7,559 nucleotides of DNA from Aeromicrobium sp. (GCA_023254755.1 JALRKU010000362.1:1-7559); one strand, 5' to 3'; positions 1 through 5,720 are shown, counted from the first letter of the stretch. Numbers and translations are program-made. Notes: a model not told the origin generated them from the sequence alone.

Positions 1-94
1 CCGGGCGGAGCTTGAGCAGCACGAAGATGATCAGCGTCGCGCCCAGGAACACCGGGATCATCTGCAGCAGTCGCTTGACGACGTACCACCACAC
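1..94 (-). CDS. Peptide/nickel-type ABC transporter permease, N-terminal fragment (DppB/OppB-like)
   Basis: Only the first 31 codons are in the window; the gene continues past the left edge. The visible residues begin MWWYVVKRLLQMIPVFLG and run on into a hydrophobic stretch ending LLKLRP. This is the typical start of DppB/OppB-family inner-membrane permeases: a short basic cytoplasmic tip (Lys-Arg) followed at once by the first membrane helix. The start is GTG at 94-92, chosen because a perfect AGGAGG lies 6 nt upstream. Such permeases form the membrane channel of ABC importers for peptides, nickel and similar solutes. The preceding gene on this strand encodes the matching family 5 binding protein, so the two very likely belong to one importer operon. 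The substrate cannot be told from this fragment. The family call is good for so short a piece because sequence and context agree. Confidence 0.85.
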   Translation of the reverse strand, partial: MWWYVVKRLLQMIPVFLGATLIIFVLLKLRP

Positions 95-100
95 GTGTGA

Positions 101-106
101 CCTCCT
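101..106 (-). promoter_or_regulatory. Ribosome binding site of the permease gene
   Basis: AGGAGG on the minus strand with 6 nt before the GTG at 94-92. It decides the permease start, since no ATG is nearby in that frame. Confidence 0.8.
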
Positions 107-211
107 GGGGTCGAAGGAAGCTGGCGCGCACGCGCGTCTCGGCCACGGTACTCCCGTGGTCGAACGGCGCGCCGCCGGCCGGATCTCGGCCGGGCTGGTG
201 CCGGACACGGA

Positions 212-243
212 CCGGAGGCAGCCCGGGTGAGGGCTGCCTCCGG
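212..243 (-). terminator. Perfect 13-bp hairpin between binding-protein and permease genes
   Basis: Positions 212-224 are the exact reverse complement of 231-243, with a 6-nt loop (225-230). The stem is very GC-rich. It starts 15 nt after the stop codon of the substrate-binding protein gene and lies 117 nt before the permease start. No T run follows on the minus strand. It is therefore either a U-less terminator or, more likely between two genes of one transporter, a partial terminator and mRNA-stabilising 3' end that leaves the binding protein more abundant than the permease. Two weaker hairpins (stem arms 175-180/188-193 and 143-148/154-159) follow in the same 164-nt gap. Confidence 0.7.
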
Positions 244-258
244 CCGTTCAGCCAGTGA

Positions 259-1896
259 CTACTTGGTGAGCTTGTAGTAGTCGGGCTTCTGCTTCCAGTT
301 GAACTCGAAGCCCTTGAGGTCCTTCGAGGTCACGGCGGTCGCGTTCTGGTACCACAGCGGGATCGCGGGCAGGTCCTCGAAGAGGATGGTCTGCGCCTCG
401 CTGATCAGCTTGTAGCGGTCGTCGCCCTGGGCGGCCGAGGCCTCGCTGACCAGCTTGTCGAAGTCCTTGTTGCTGTAGTCGCCGTCGTTCGAGCCTGCGC
501 CCGTCGCGTAGATCGGACCCAGGTAGTTCAGCATCGACGGGTAGTCAGCCTGCCAGCCGGTGCGGAACGGGGTCTTGATCGTGCGGTCGGTGACTTCCTT
601 GCGGAGCTCGTCGAACGTCGGGTAGGCCTTCGCAGCGGCGTCGATGCCCAGGACGTTCTTGACCTGGTTGGTGAGCGCCTCGGCGAACTCCTTGTTGCCG
701 GCTCCGTCGTTGTTGTAGGCCAGCTGGAACGTGCCGTCCCACTTGTCGATCTTGTCGGCCTCGGCCCACAGCTTCTTCGCCTCGGCCTCGTCGAACGTCA
801 GCACCTCGTTGCCGGGCACCTTGTCGGTCCAGCCGTCGAGCACCGGCGAGGTGAAGTCCTTCGCAGGCGTGCGGGCGTTGTTGAAGATCTTCTCGGTGAT
901 CTGCGGACGGTTGATGGCCCGCGAGAGGGCGGCGCGGCGGAGCTTGCCCTCCTCGCCGTCGAAGTGCGGCAGACGCTCGGGGATCGTGAACGAGCTGAAG
1001 CTCGAGCCCGGCTCGTTGTAGGCCGTCACGGTGTTGTCGGTCTCGAACGTCGTCAGCGCGCTCGGCGGCACCTGGTCGAGGACGTCGAGGTTGCCCGACT
1101 GGACGTCGGTGTACGCGGCGTCGGTGCCACCACCGGCGTAGAACTTGAACACCAGTCCGCCGTTCTTCGGCTTGTGGATGCCCTCGTAGTCCGGGTTCGG
1201 CTCCAGCGAGATCTGCTTGTTCTTCTCCCAGCCGGAGTCGGTCAGCTGGTACGGGCCGTTGCCGATCGGCTTGTTGCCGTACTCGGTGGTGATCTTGCCG
1301 TCCGAGCCGTAGGCCGCCTCGGGGACCGGGAAGTAGGCCGAGTAGCCGAGGCGCAGCGGGAAGTCGGACTCAGGCGACTTCAGGGTGATCGTGAAGGTCT
1401 TGTCGTCGACGACCTTCAGACCCTCGACCGTGTCGGCGCCCTTGACGGTGTTGCCGATGTCGTCGGTGCCCTTGATCGGGTAGAAGAAGTAGTTGTTCAG
1501 CTGCTTGTTCGCAGGGTTGGCGCCGTAGTTCCACGCCTTGACGAACGAGTCGGCCGTGACGTCGGTGCCGTCGGTGAACTTCCAGTCCTTGAGCTTGACG
1601 GTCCACACGGTCGAGTCGTCGTTGGGCTCGATGGACTCTGCGACCTCGTTCGTGACCGAACCGTCGGTGTTGTAGGCCACCAGGCCGGCGAACAGGTTGT
1701 CGAGCGGGTCGCCGCCGCCGACCTCGTTGGTCGCGGTCGGGATCAGCGGGTTCTGAGGGTTGGTGCCGTACACGGTGATGACCGAGTCGGTCGCCTCGTC
1801 GCCGCCGTCGTCGCCGCCACCGCAGGCAGCCAGGGTGAGGCTGACGGCGGAGAGCAATGCCACCCCCGCAAGGCGAGTACGCCGAGTGAGTCGCAT
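259..1896 (-). CDS. ABC transporter substrate-binding lipoprotein, family 5 (peptide/nickel type)
   Basis: The protein has 545 residues, normal for this family. It begins MRLTRRTRLAGVALL, a basic tip plus hydrophobic core, and ends the signal with the lipobox LAAC (Cys25). Lipid attachment at Cys25 would anchor it to the outer face of the membrane. A flexible GGGDDGGDE linker follows. Residues 87-124 carry the SBP_bac_5 signature region, including WKFTDGTDVTADSF. IGNGPY (211-216) and NPDY (234-237) are also typical of OppA/DppA-like proteins. It should capture a peptide or similar solute and pass it to the permease encoded downstream. The start at 1896 was preferred over an in-frame start at 1941 because AGGAGG sits 5 nt before it and the signal peptide begins there; the longer form would put 15 polar residues ahead of the signal. 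The actual ligand is unknown. Confidence 0.93.
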   Translation of the reverse strand: MRLTRRTRLAGVALLSAVSLTLAACGGGDDGGDEATDSVITVYGTNPQNPLIPTATNEVGGGDPLDNLFAGLVAYNTDGSVTNEVAESIEPNDDSTVWTVKLKDWKFTDGTDVTADSFVKAWNYGANPANKQLNNYFFYPIKGTDDIGNTVKGADTVEGLKVVDDKTFTITLKSPESDFPLRLGYSAYFPVPEAAYGSDGKITTEYGNKPIGNGPYQLTDSGWEKNKQISLEPNPDYEGIHKPKNGGLVFKFYAGGGTDAAYTDVQSGNLDVLDQVPPSALTTFETDNTVTAYNEPGSSFSSFTIPERLPHFDGEEGKLRRAALSRAINRPQITEKIFNNARTPAKDFTSPVLDGWTDKVPGNEVLTFDEAEAKKLWAEADKIDKWDGTFQLAYNNDGAGNKEFAEALTNQVKNVLGIDAAAKAYPTFDELRKEVTDRTIKTPFRTGWQADYPSMLNYLGPIYATGAGSNDGDYSNKDFDKLVSEASAAQGDDRYKLISEAQTILFEDLPAIPLWYQNATAVTSKDLKGFEFNWKQKPDYYKLTK

Positions 1897-1901
1897 GGAA
1901 T

Positions 1902-1907
1902 CCTCCT
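1902..1907 (-). promoter_or_regulatory. Ribosome binding site of the substrate-binding protein gene
   Basis: AGGAGG (extended to AGGAGGA, 1901-1907) with 5 nt before the ATG at 1896-1894. It rules in favour of the shorter start over 1941. Confidence 0.85.
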
Positions 1908-2030
1908 GTGGATCGTTGATGAGCGCGCTGAGACGCGCCACCTATGACTACCACCGGATGGGTAGCACGGACTAGCACGAAAGGACTACGTAGCCGAATC
2001 GTCACCTAACGCCCAGGTGGCGCCGCGGTG
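1908..2030 (-). promoter_or_regulatory. Probable promoter/leader region of the ABC transporter genes
   Basis: This gap lies between the etfA terminator and the transporter ribosome site, so the transporter must have its own promoter here. No convincing -35/-10 pair is visible; several TAGTC-type hexamers are possible but not distinctive. Visible structure: a 7-bp direct repeat (minus-strand CGTGCTA at 1973-1979 and 1963-1969) spaced exactly 10 bp; a short inverted repeat CTACC/GGTAG (1948-1952 and 1961-1965); and a GC hairpin (1923-1927 with 1934-1938) in the probable leader. Any of these could be an operator. None matches a regulator site I can name. Confidence 0.4.
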
Positions 2031-2037
2031 AACACGA

Positions 2038-2071
2038 ACAGCGGGCGGTGCCCGAAGGCACCACCCGCTGT
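2038..2071 (-). terminator. Terminator of the etfBA operon, with UUCG tetraloop
   Basis: Arms 2038-2052 and 2057-2071 pair over 15 positions. One pair (2046 with 2063) is a G-U wobble only in minus-strand RNA and a mismatch in plus-strand RNA, so the structure is built for minus-strand transcripts. The loop reads UUCG closed by C-G, the exceptionally stable cUUCGg tetraloop. It begins 20 nt after the etfA stop. The RNA after the stem reads UCGUGUU, only mildly U-rich, as is usual in high-GC actinomycetes. Confidence 0.85.
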
Positions 2072-2091
2072 CGGTGAAGGTGACGGAGTCG

Positions 2092-3039
2092 TCAGCCCTT
2101 GCGCTTCTTGACCTCTTCGGTCGCCTGCGGCAGGACGGTCTTCAGGTCGCCGACGACGCCGAAGTCGACGAGCTCGAAGATCGGCGCCTCCTCGTCCTTG
2201 TTGACCGCGACGATCGTCTTGGACGTCTGCATGCCGGCACGGTGCTGGATCGCACCGGAGATGCCGTTGGCGACGTAGAGCTGGGGCGACACGACCTTGC
2301 CGGTCTGGCCGACCTGGAACGAGTGCGGGTACCAGCCGGAGTCGACCGCGGCACGCGAGGCACCCACGGCGGCACCGAGGCTGTCGGCGAACGCCTCGAC
2401 CTCGGTGAAGTCACCACCGGTGCCACGGCCACCGGAGACCACGATCGCGGCCTCGGTGAGCTCGGGACGACCCGACGCCTCCTTGACCTTGGTCGAGGTG
2501 ATCTTGGCTCCCTTGGCGGCGTCGGAGACGTCGACCGAGACGGCCTCGACGGCACCCGCGGCGTTGACGGCCTCGGGGGCGGCCGAGTTCGGCTTGACGG
2601 CGATGACGGGCGCGCCCTGGGTGACCTGGGCGGCGACGGTGAAGTTGCCGGCGAACACCGACTGCGTCGTGGTGATGCTGCCACCGTCGGCCGTCACGTC
2701 GACGGCGTCGGTGATGAGGCCCGACTGCGACTTGAGCGCGACGCGAGCCGCGATCTCCTTGCCCTCGGTCGACGACGGCACGAGGACCGCGGCCGGGGAC
2801 TTGTCGGCGACGAGCTGCGCGAGGGCCTCGGCCTTGGGGGCCACGAGGAACTCGGAGTAGACGGCGTCGGACAGCTGGTAGATCTTCTCGGCGCCGTACT
2901 CGCCGAGCACCGCGGTGTCGGCGTCGCCGAACACGACGGCCGACGGCTCGCCGATGCGGCGGGCGATCGTGAGGAGCTCGAGCGACGGCTTGGTGACCTT
3001 GCCGTCGGGCGCGTCGATGAGGACGAGAACTTCAGTCAT
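2092..3039 (-). CDS. etfA: Electron transfer flavoprotein subunit alpha (FixB)
   Basis: The protein has 315 residues, standard length, starting MTEVLVLIDAPDG. The C-terminal FAD domain is complete. The conserved signature LYVANGISGAIQHRAG and the following residues to VAVN occupy 254-280 and fit the published EtfA pattern at each fixed position. Upstream, GASRAAVD (226-233, with Arg229) and QVGQTGK (242-248) are the other FAD-contacting segments, and VSGGRG begins the domain. With EtfB it forms the soluble heterodimer that takes electrons from acyl-CoA and related dehydrogenases and passes them to the quinone pool through ETF-quinone oxidoreductase. The ATG lies 13 nt after the etfB stop, with only a modest GAGAGGG ribosome site, so it is probably translated together with etfB. 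A strong terminator follows. The sequence closely resembles mycobacterial FixB from memory. Confidence 0.97.
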   Translation of the reverse strand: MTEVLVLIDAPDGKVTKPSLELLTIARRIGEPSAVVFGDADTAVLGEYGAEKIYQLSDAVYSEFLVAPKAEALAQLVADKSPAAVLVPSSTEGKEIAARVALKSQSGLITDAVDVTADGGSITTTQSVFAGNFTVAAQVTQGAPVIAVKPNSAAPEAVNAAGAVEAVSVDVSDAAKGAKITSTKVKEASGRPELTEAAIVVSGGRGTGGDFTEVEAFADSLGAAVGASRAAVDSGWYPHSFQVGQTGKVVSPQLYVANGISGAIQHRAGMQTSKTIVAVNKDEEAPIFELVDFGVVGDLKTVLPQATEEVKKRKG

Positions 3040-3052
3040 GGTGCAGTCCCTC

Positions 3053-3835
3053 TCAGACGAACTTCTTGGACGCGAGGAACTCGACGAGCTTGGCGCCGCC
3101 GTCTCCCTCGTCGGTGACGATCTCGCCGGCGGTGCGCGGCGGGCGGGGCTCGAACGACTCGACCTTGGTCCAGGCGTTGTCGAGACCGACGGAGCCGGCG
3201 TCGACGCCCAGGTCGGCCAGCGTCCACTCCTCGACGGGCTTCTTCTTGGCCGCCATGATGCCCTTGAACGACGGGTACCGGGCCTCGCCCGTCTGGTCGG
3301 TGACCGAGACGACCAGCTTGCCGGTGGCCTCGACCTCCTGGGTGGCGACGTCGCCGTCGCGACGGATCTTGACGGTGTCGCCGTCGACGGTGATCTCGGA
3401 CGCGTAGGTCACGGCCGGCAGGCCGAGGCGCTCGGCCACCAGGGTCGGGACGACGCCCATGCCGGCGTCGGTCGACGCCATGCCGAAGAACACCAGGTCG
3501 TAGTCGCCGACCTTCTCGATGGCCTTGGCGAGCACCTCGGACGTCGCGAACGCGTCGGAGCCGGCGATCGCGTCGTCCTCGACGTGGATGCCGGAGTCGG
3601 CGCCCATCTGCAGGGCCTTGCGCACGGCGTCGGCTGCGTCGGCGGGACCGACGGTCAGCACGACCACCTCACCCTCACCCGCCTCGACGACCTGGAGCGC
3701 CTGCTCGACCGCGTACTCGTCGAGCTCGGAGAGCAGGCCGTCGACGCCATCGCGGTCGACGGTGTTATCGGCGCTGAAGGTGCGGTTCGCCGTGGCGTCC
3801 GGCACGTACTTCACAGCGACAACGATCTTGGTCAC
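3053..3835 (-). CDS. etfB: Electron transfer flavoprotein subunit beta (FixA)
   Basis: The protein has 260 residues, normal length, starting MTKIVVAVKYVPD. Residues 113-139, around GMASTDAGMGVVP, correspond to the nucleotide-binding loop of the beta subunit (AMP in ordinary ETFs). Residues 156-179 lie where the EtfB family signature falls. RYPSFKGIMAAKKKP (186-200) is the recognition-loop region that docks on partner dehydrogenases, with Phe190 where mammalian ETF has its anchor Leu. The tail has the actinobacterial TAGEIVTDEGDGG block (235-247). The start is GTG at 3835-3833, with AGGAGG 6 nt upstream; an in-frame start at 3862 would add nine residues with no family match. It is the first gene of the etfBA operon, in the usual beta-alpha order. 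Whether this ETF is bifurcating cannot be decided here; I see no fix-type partner genes. Confidence 0.97.
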   Translation of the reverse strand: MTKIVVAVKYVPDATANRTFSADNTVDRDGVDGLLSELDEYAVEQALQVVEAGEGEVVVLTVGPADAADAVRKALQMGADSGIHVEDDAIAGSDAFATSEVLAKAIEKVGDYDLVFFGMASTDAGMGVVPTLVAERLGLPAVTYASEITVDGDTVKIRRDGDVATQEVEATGKLVVSVTDQTGEARYPSFKGIMAAKKKPVEEWTLADLGVDAGSVGLDNAWTKVESFEPRPPRTAGEIVTDEGDGGAKLVEFLASKKFV

Positions 3836-3841
3836 GAGGAC

Positions 3842-3847
3842 CCTCCT
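3842..3847 (-). promoter_or_regulatory. Ribosome binding site of etfB
   Basis: AGGAGG with 6 nt before the GTG at 3835-3833; it fixes the etfB start against the longer in-frame alternative at 3862. Confidence 0.85.
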
Positions 3848-3884
3848 GTGAATCCTGGGCACAGCACCAGAACCGGCGCCGTGG

Positions 3885-3900
3885 CAGTCGCTTTCGACTG
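3885..3900. repeat. Perfect inverted repeat in the etfB leader
   Basis: CAGTCG (3885-3890) and CGACTG (3895-3900) are exact complements around a 4-nt spacer. It lies about 50 bp before the etfB start. It could be an operator for a dimeric regulator or a small hairpin in the mRNA leader; sequence alone cannot choose. Confidence 0.45.
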
Positions 3901-3935
3901 GCTGCGAAGGTCCACTCTGCCACCTGGGCTCGACC

Positions 3936-4025
3936 CGGATGTTAGGAGCACCTTCTTCACACGGATGTTACCCAGACGTCTCATCGCCAAGCGACCGCTC
4001 AGGAACATGGGATGAGTCACATCCG
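3936..4025. repeat. Three copies of a TAACATCCG element upstream of etfB
   Basis: On the plus strand CGGATGTTA occurs at 3936-3944 and again at 3962-3970, identical over 9 bp and 26 bp apart. TCACATCCG at 4017-4025 is the same element inverted with one change. They lie 100-190 bp upstream of the etfB start. The arrangement resembles a set of binding sites for a regulator, or two tandem -10 elements. No known regulator is recognised. Confidence 0.45.
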
Positions 4026-4040
4026 GACGCGTGGTGTCCG

Positions 4041-5720
4041 TCAGTCGTCGTCCCTGCCAGCTGCGGCCAGCGGCAGCAGCACGCCGACGCCGAGGAAGAT
4101 CATCGACGCGATGCCTCGACTGAGCAGACGCTCCTTGTCGATCGCGTTGTCGCCGGAGAAGTCCACGAGTCCGCCGAGCGGCCCGTCGAGCACGTCGCAG
4201 ATCGACGAGACGGCGCCCACGACGGACTGATCGGTGTCCGCCGAGATCGCGGCCAGCAGTGCCCCGATCGCGAGGACCACCGACGCGACCAGCGCGAGCA
4301 TCGCGACGACCAGGACGAGACTGACCGCCGTCCGCCGTGCGACGGTGCCGCGTCGACCCACCCGCTCGGGCGGGGGCTCGACGATGTGGTCGTCGTCGGC
4401 GATCTCGACCGACGCGGTGCGAGCTGCGGCCTTCTCCGCCGCCTTGGCCGCCTTCGCGTCGCGCTTGGCCGCCTTGGCCTCGTGCTTGGCCTCCTGCCGG
4501 GCGCGCTTGGCGTCCGCCTTCTCCTGGCGCGCCAGCGCAGCGGCCTCGACCTTGCGTGCCTTCTCGTCGCGGCGTCGCTGCTCGGCGGCCTCCTGACGCT
4601 CCTGCTCCTCGGCGTCCAGGCGCTCGCGCTCCTCCGCCTCCAGGCGCTCGCGCTCCGCGGCCTCCAGGCGCTCGCGCTCCGCGGTCTCCAGGCGTTCCTG
4701 CTCCTCCGCCTCCAGACGCTCGCGCTCCTCCGCCTCCAGACGCTCACGCTCCGCGGCATCCAGGCGCTCGCGCTCGTCAGCAGCGAGCTGATCCGCAGGG
4801 GCGTCGACCGTGTCGAGCTCTTGCGTGGTGGGCTCGACGAGGTCGTCGGCCGCGTCGGCGTCCAGGTCGTTCCCGCTCCGGCGGGCCTGGCGACGCCGAG
4901 CCGCGTCGGCACGACGGCGTGCACGGGCCTCGGCGCGTGCCGCCCGGGCGTCGACGGGGACCGTGACACCCTCCTCGACCGCGGCGCGTGCGGCGTAGGC
5001 ACGCTGCGCGCGCTCCTTGATCGTCTCCTCGTCGTCCTCGAGCTCGACCGACGCATCTGACTCCAGGCCGGGGTCCTCGGTCTCGGCGACCGGCTCGGCG
5101 GCAGCTTGCTGACGCGCCTCCTCCTGCGCGGCGCGGGACGCGAGCTTCTCGGCCGCCCGCGCCTCGCGACGAGCGGCCTTGTCGGCTCGCGCAGCCGCCT
5201 TCGCCTCGGCCTTGGCCTGGCGAGCAGCCTGCCGCTCCCCTGCTCGGGCCAGCTTGGCGGCTTCCTTGGCCGCGGCCTTCTCCGCCCGCGCCGTCTCGGC
5301 CGCCTGCTCGGCCTCCCGCTCGAGGCGTTCGGCTTCGGCGCGCTCGGCAGCGGCTCGTGCCTCCTCGGCCAGCTTGGCGGCCTCGATCTCGGCCCGCTCG
5401 GCGGCGTCCCGCTCGGCCCGCTCCAGCGCGTCGCGGACCAGCGACTCGGTGCCGCTGCCGTCGGTCAGCTCGTCGGTGCCGTCGGCGACGTCGGCTCGAG
5501 GGAACGGCGTCGACGACGTGGCGGCGATCATCGCCGCCGTCTCGACTCCACCGGGCGTGCGCGGGTCGTCGGCCGGGAGCTCGGCGGGCTCGCCGAACAG
5601 CGGCCCTGACGGGCCAGGTCCCTCGTCCTCGCTGGGCGTCAGCTCCTCGGCGGGAGCGACGTCATCGTCGCCTGACGATTCTTTTTTTGGCCTGGGGGGC
5701 GAGAGGCCCGGACTCGTCAC
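4041..5720 (-). CDS. Coiled-coil/charged-helix protein with C-terminal membrane hairpin (possibly the 3' half of a split or frameshifted gene)
   Basis: The reading frame has 559 residues and I recognise no named family for the whole. Residues 1-90 are acidic and disordered (Pro, Asp, Glu, Ser). Residues 91-207 are an Ala/Glu/Arg/Lys helix, probably coiled coil. Residues 208-314 alternate acidic linkers with a basic Arg-rich patch (258-281). Residues 316-379 are eight tandem octapeptides of the type ERERLEAE. Residues 381-434 are a basic Lys/Ala helix. Two membrane helices follow (about 464-492 and 536-554), with RRGTVARR before the first, so both ends should be cytoplasmic. The loop between them (DVLDGPLGGLVDF, 509-521) resembles a small two-helix membrane module I recall from actinobacterial hypothetical proteins. 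The GTG start at 5720 follows directly after an in-frame TGA, and its AGGAGG is only 3 nt away. It overlaps the upstream gene by 59 nt, and a single-nucleotide skip would fuse the two. Likely role: a membrane-tethered structural protein (inference). Confidence 0.75.
   Translation of the reverse strand: MTSPGLSPPRPKKESSGDDDVAPAEELTPSEDEGPGPSGPLFGEPAELPADDPRTPGGVETAAMIAATSSTPFPRADVADGTDELTDGSGTESLVRDALERAERDAAERAEIEAAKLAEEARAAAERAEAERLEREAEQAAETARAEKAAAKEAAKLARAGERQAARQAKAEAKAAARADKAARREARAAEKLASRAAQEEARQQAAAEPVAETEDPGLESDASVELEDDEETIKERAQRAYAARAAVEEGVTVPVDARAARAEARARRRADAARRRQARRSGNDLDADAADDLVEPTTQELDTVDAPADQLAADERERLDAAERERLEAEERERLEAEEQERLETAERERLEAAERERLEAEERERLDAEEQERQEAAEQRRRDEKARKVEAAALARQEKADAKRARQEAKHEAKAAKRDAKAAKAAEKAAARTASVEIADDDHIVEPPPERVGRRGTVARRTAVSLVLVVAMLALVASVVLAIGALLAAISADTDQSVVGAVSSICDVLDGPLGGLVDFSGDNAIDKERLLSRGIASMIFLGVGVLLPLAAAGRDDD
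4584..4775 (-). repeat. Eight tandem 24-bp repeats encoding ERERLEAE-type octapeptides
   Basis: Residues 316-379 of the membrane-hairpin protein divide without gaps into ERERLDAA, ERERLEAE, ERERLEAE, EQERLETA, ERERLEAA, ERERLEAE, ERERLDAE and EQERQEAA. Each unit is 24 bp and the DNA copies are also very alike. An 8-residue period fits neither a heptad nor a hendecad coiled coil: Leu would move about 80 degrees round the helix with each unit. Glu and Arg spaced 4 apart can form many salt bridges, so a single free alpha-helix is the likely structure. Confidence 0.9.

Larger units (their letters stand above)
3848..4040 (-). promoter_or_regulatory. Promoter/leader region of etfBA
   Basis: This is a non-coding gap of about 200 bases between the coiled-coil gene and etfB, clearly poorer in GC than its neighbours. 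It must hold the etfBA promoter unless transcription reads through from upstream. Features seen: two direct copies of TAACATCCG on the minus strand 26 bp apart, each containing the -10-like TAACAT; a third near-copy in inverse orientation; a 16-bp inverted repeat at 3885-3900; an 8-bp palindrome AGACGTCT at 3974-3981; and a weak 5-bp hairpin (4024-4028 with 4036-4040) directly after the preceding stop codon. No clear -35 box is visible at normal spacing from either TAACAT. Confidence 0.5.

Noticed and set aside
12..230. A 72-codon plus-strand frame at the left edge
   Set aside because: It runs antisense to the permease start and through the 13-bp hairpin, and has no ribosome site or recognisable product.
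1894..1941. Longer start of the substrate-binding protein at 1941
   Set aside because: It would place 15 polar residues before the signal peptide and ignores the AGGAGG 5 nt before the ATG at 1896.
964..1947. A 327-codon plus-strand frame opposite the substrate-binding protein
   Set aside because: Arg/Val/Gly low-complexity product; the opposite strand encodes a full, recognisable family 5 binding protein.
2074..3117. Long plus-strand frames opposite etfA and etfB (also 2915-4015)
   Set aside because: They run antisense to two complete, well-recognised genes and continue through the etfBA terminator or promoter.
3833..3862. Longer start of etfB at 3862
   Set aside because: The extra nine residues match nothing in EtfB proteins, and AGGAGG points to the GTG at 3835.
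3832..4020. A 62-codon minus-strand frame whose TGA overlaps the etfB GTG as GTGA, as in coupled genes
   Set aside because: It has no ribosome site before its GTG, about a third of its third codon positions are A or T against very few in true genes here, and it contains the repeat elements of the promoter region. The overlap is probably chance.
4584..4775. CRISPR-like array of 24-bp repeats
   Set aside because: The repeats follow each other with no spacers and keep one reading frame throughout; they are protein-coding tandem repeats.
3939..5060. A 373-codon plus-strand frame opposite the membrane-hairpin gene
   Set aside because: It is an antisense shadow: Ala/Glu/Arg-rich codons in high GC leave the opposite strand free of stops. 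Its product is low-complexity Leu/Arg with no ribosome site.
5672..5695. Classic -1 ribosomal frameshift at the A7 run
   Set aside because: A -1 shift enters the third frame, which meets a TGA about 14 codons later and does not join the downstream coiled coil. The run is also not in the correct phase for an A AAA AAG heptamer.
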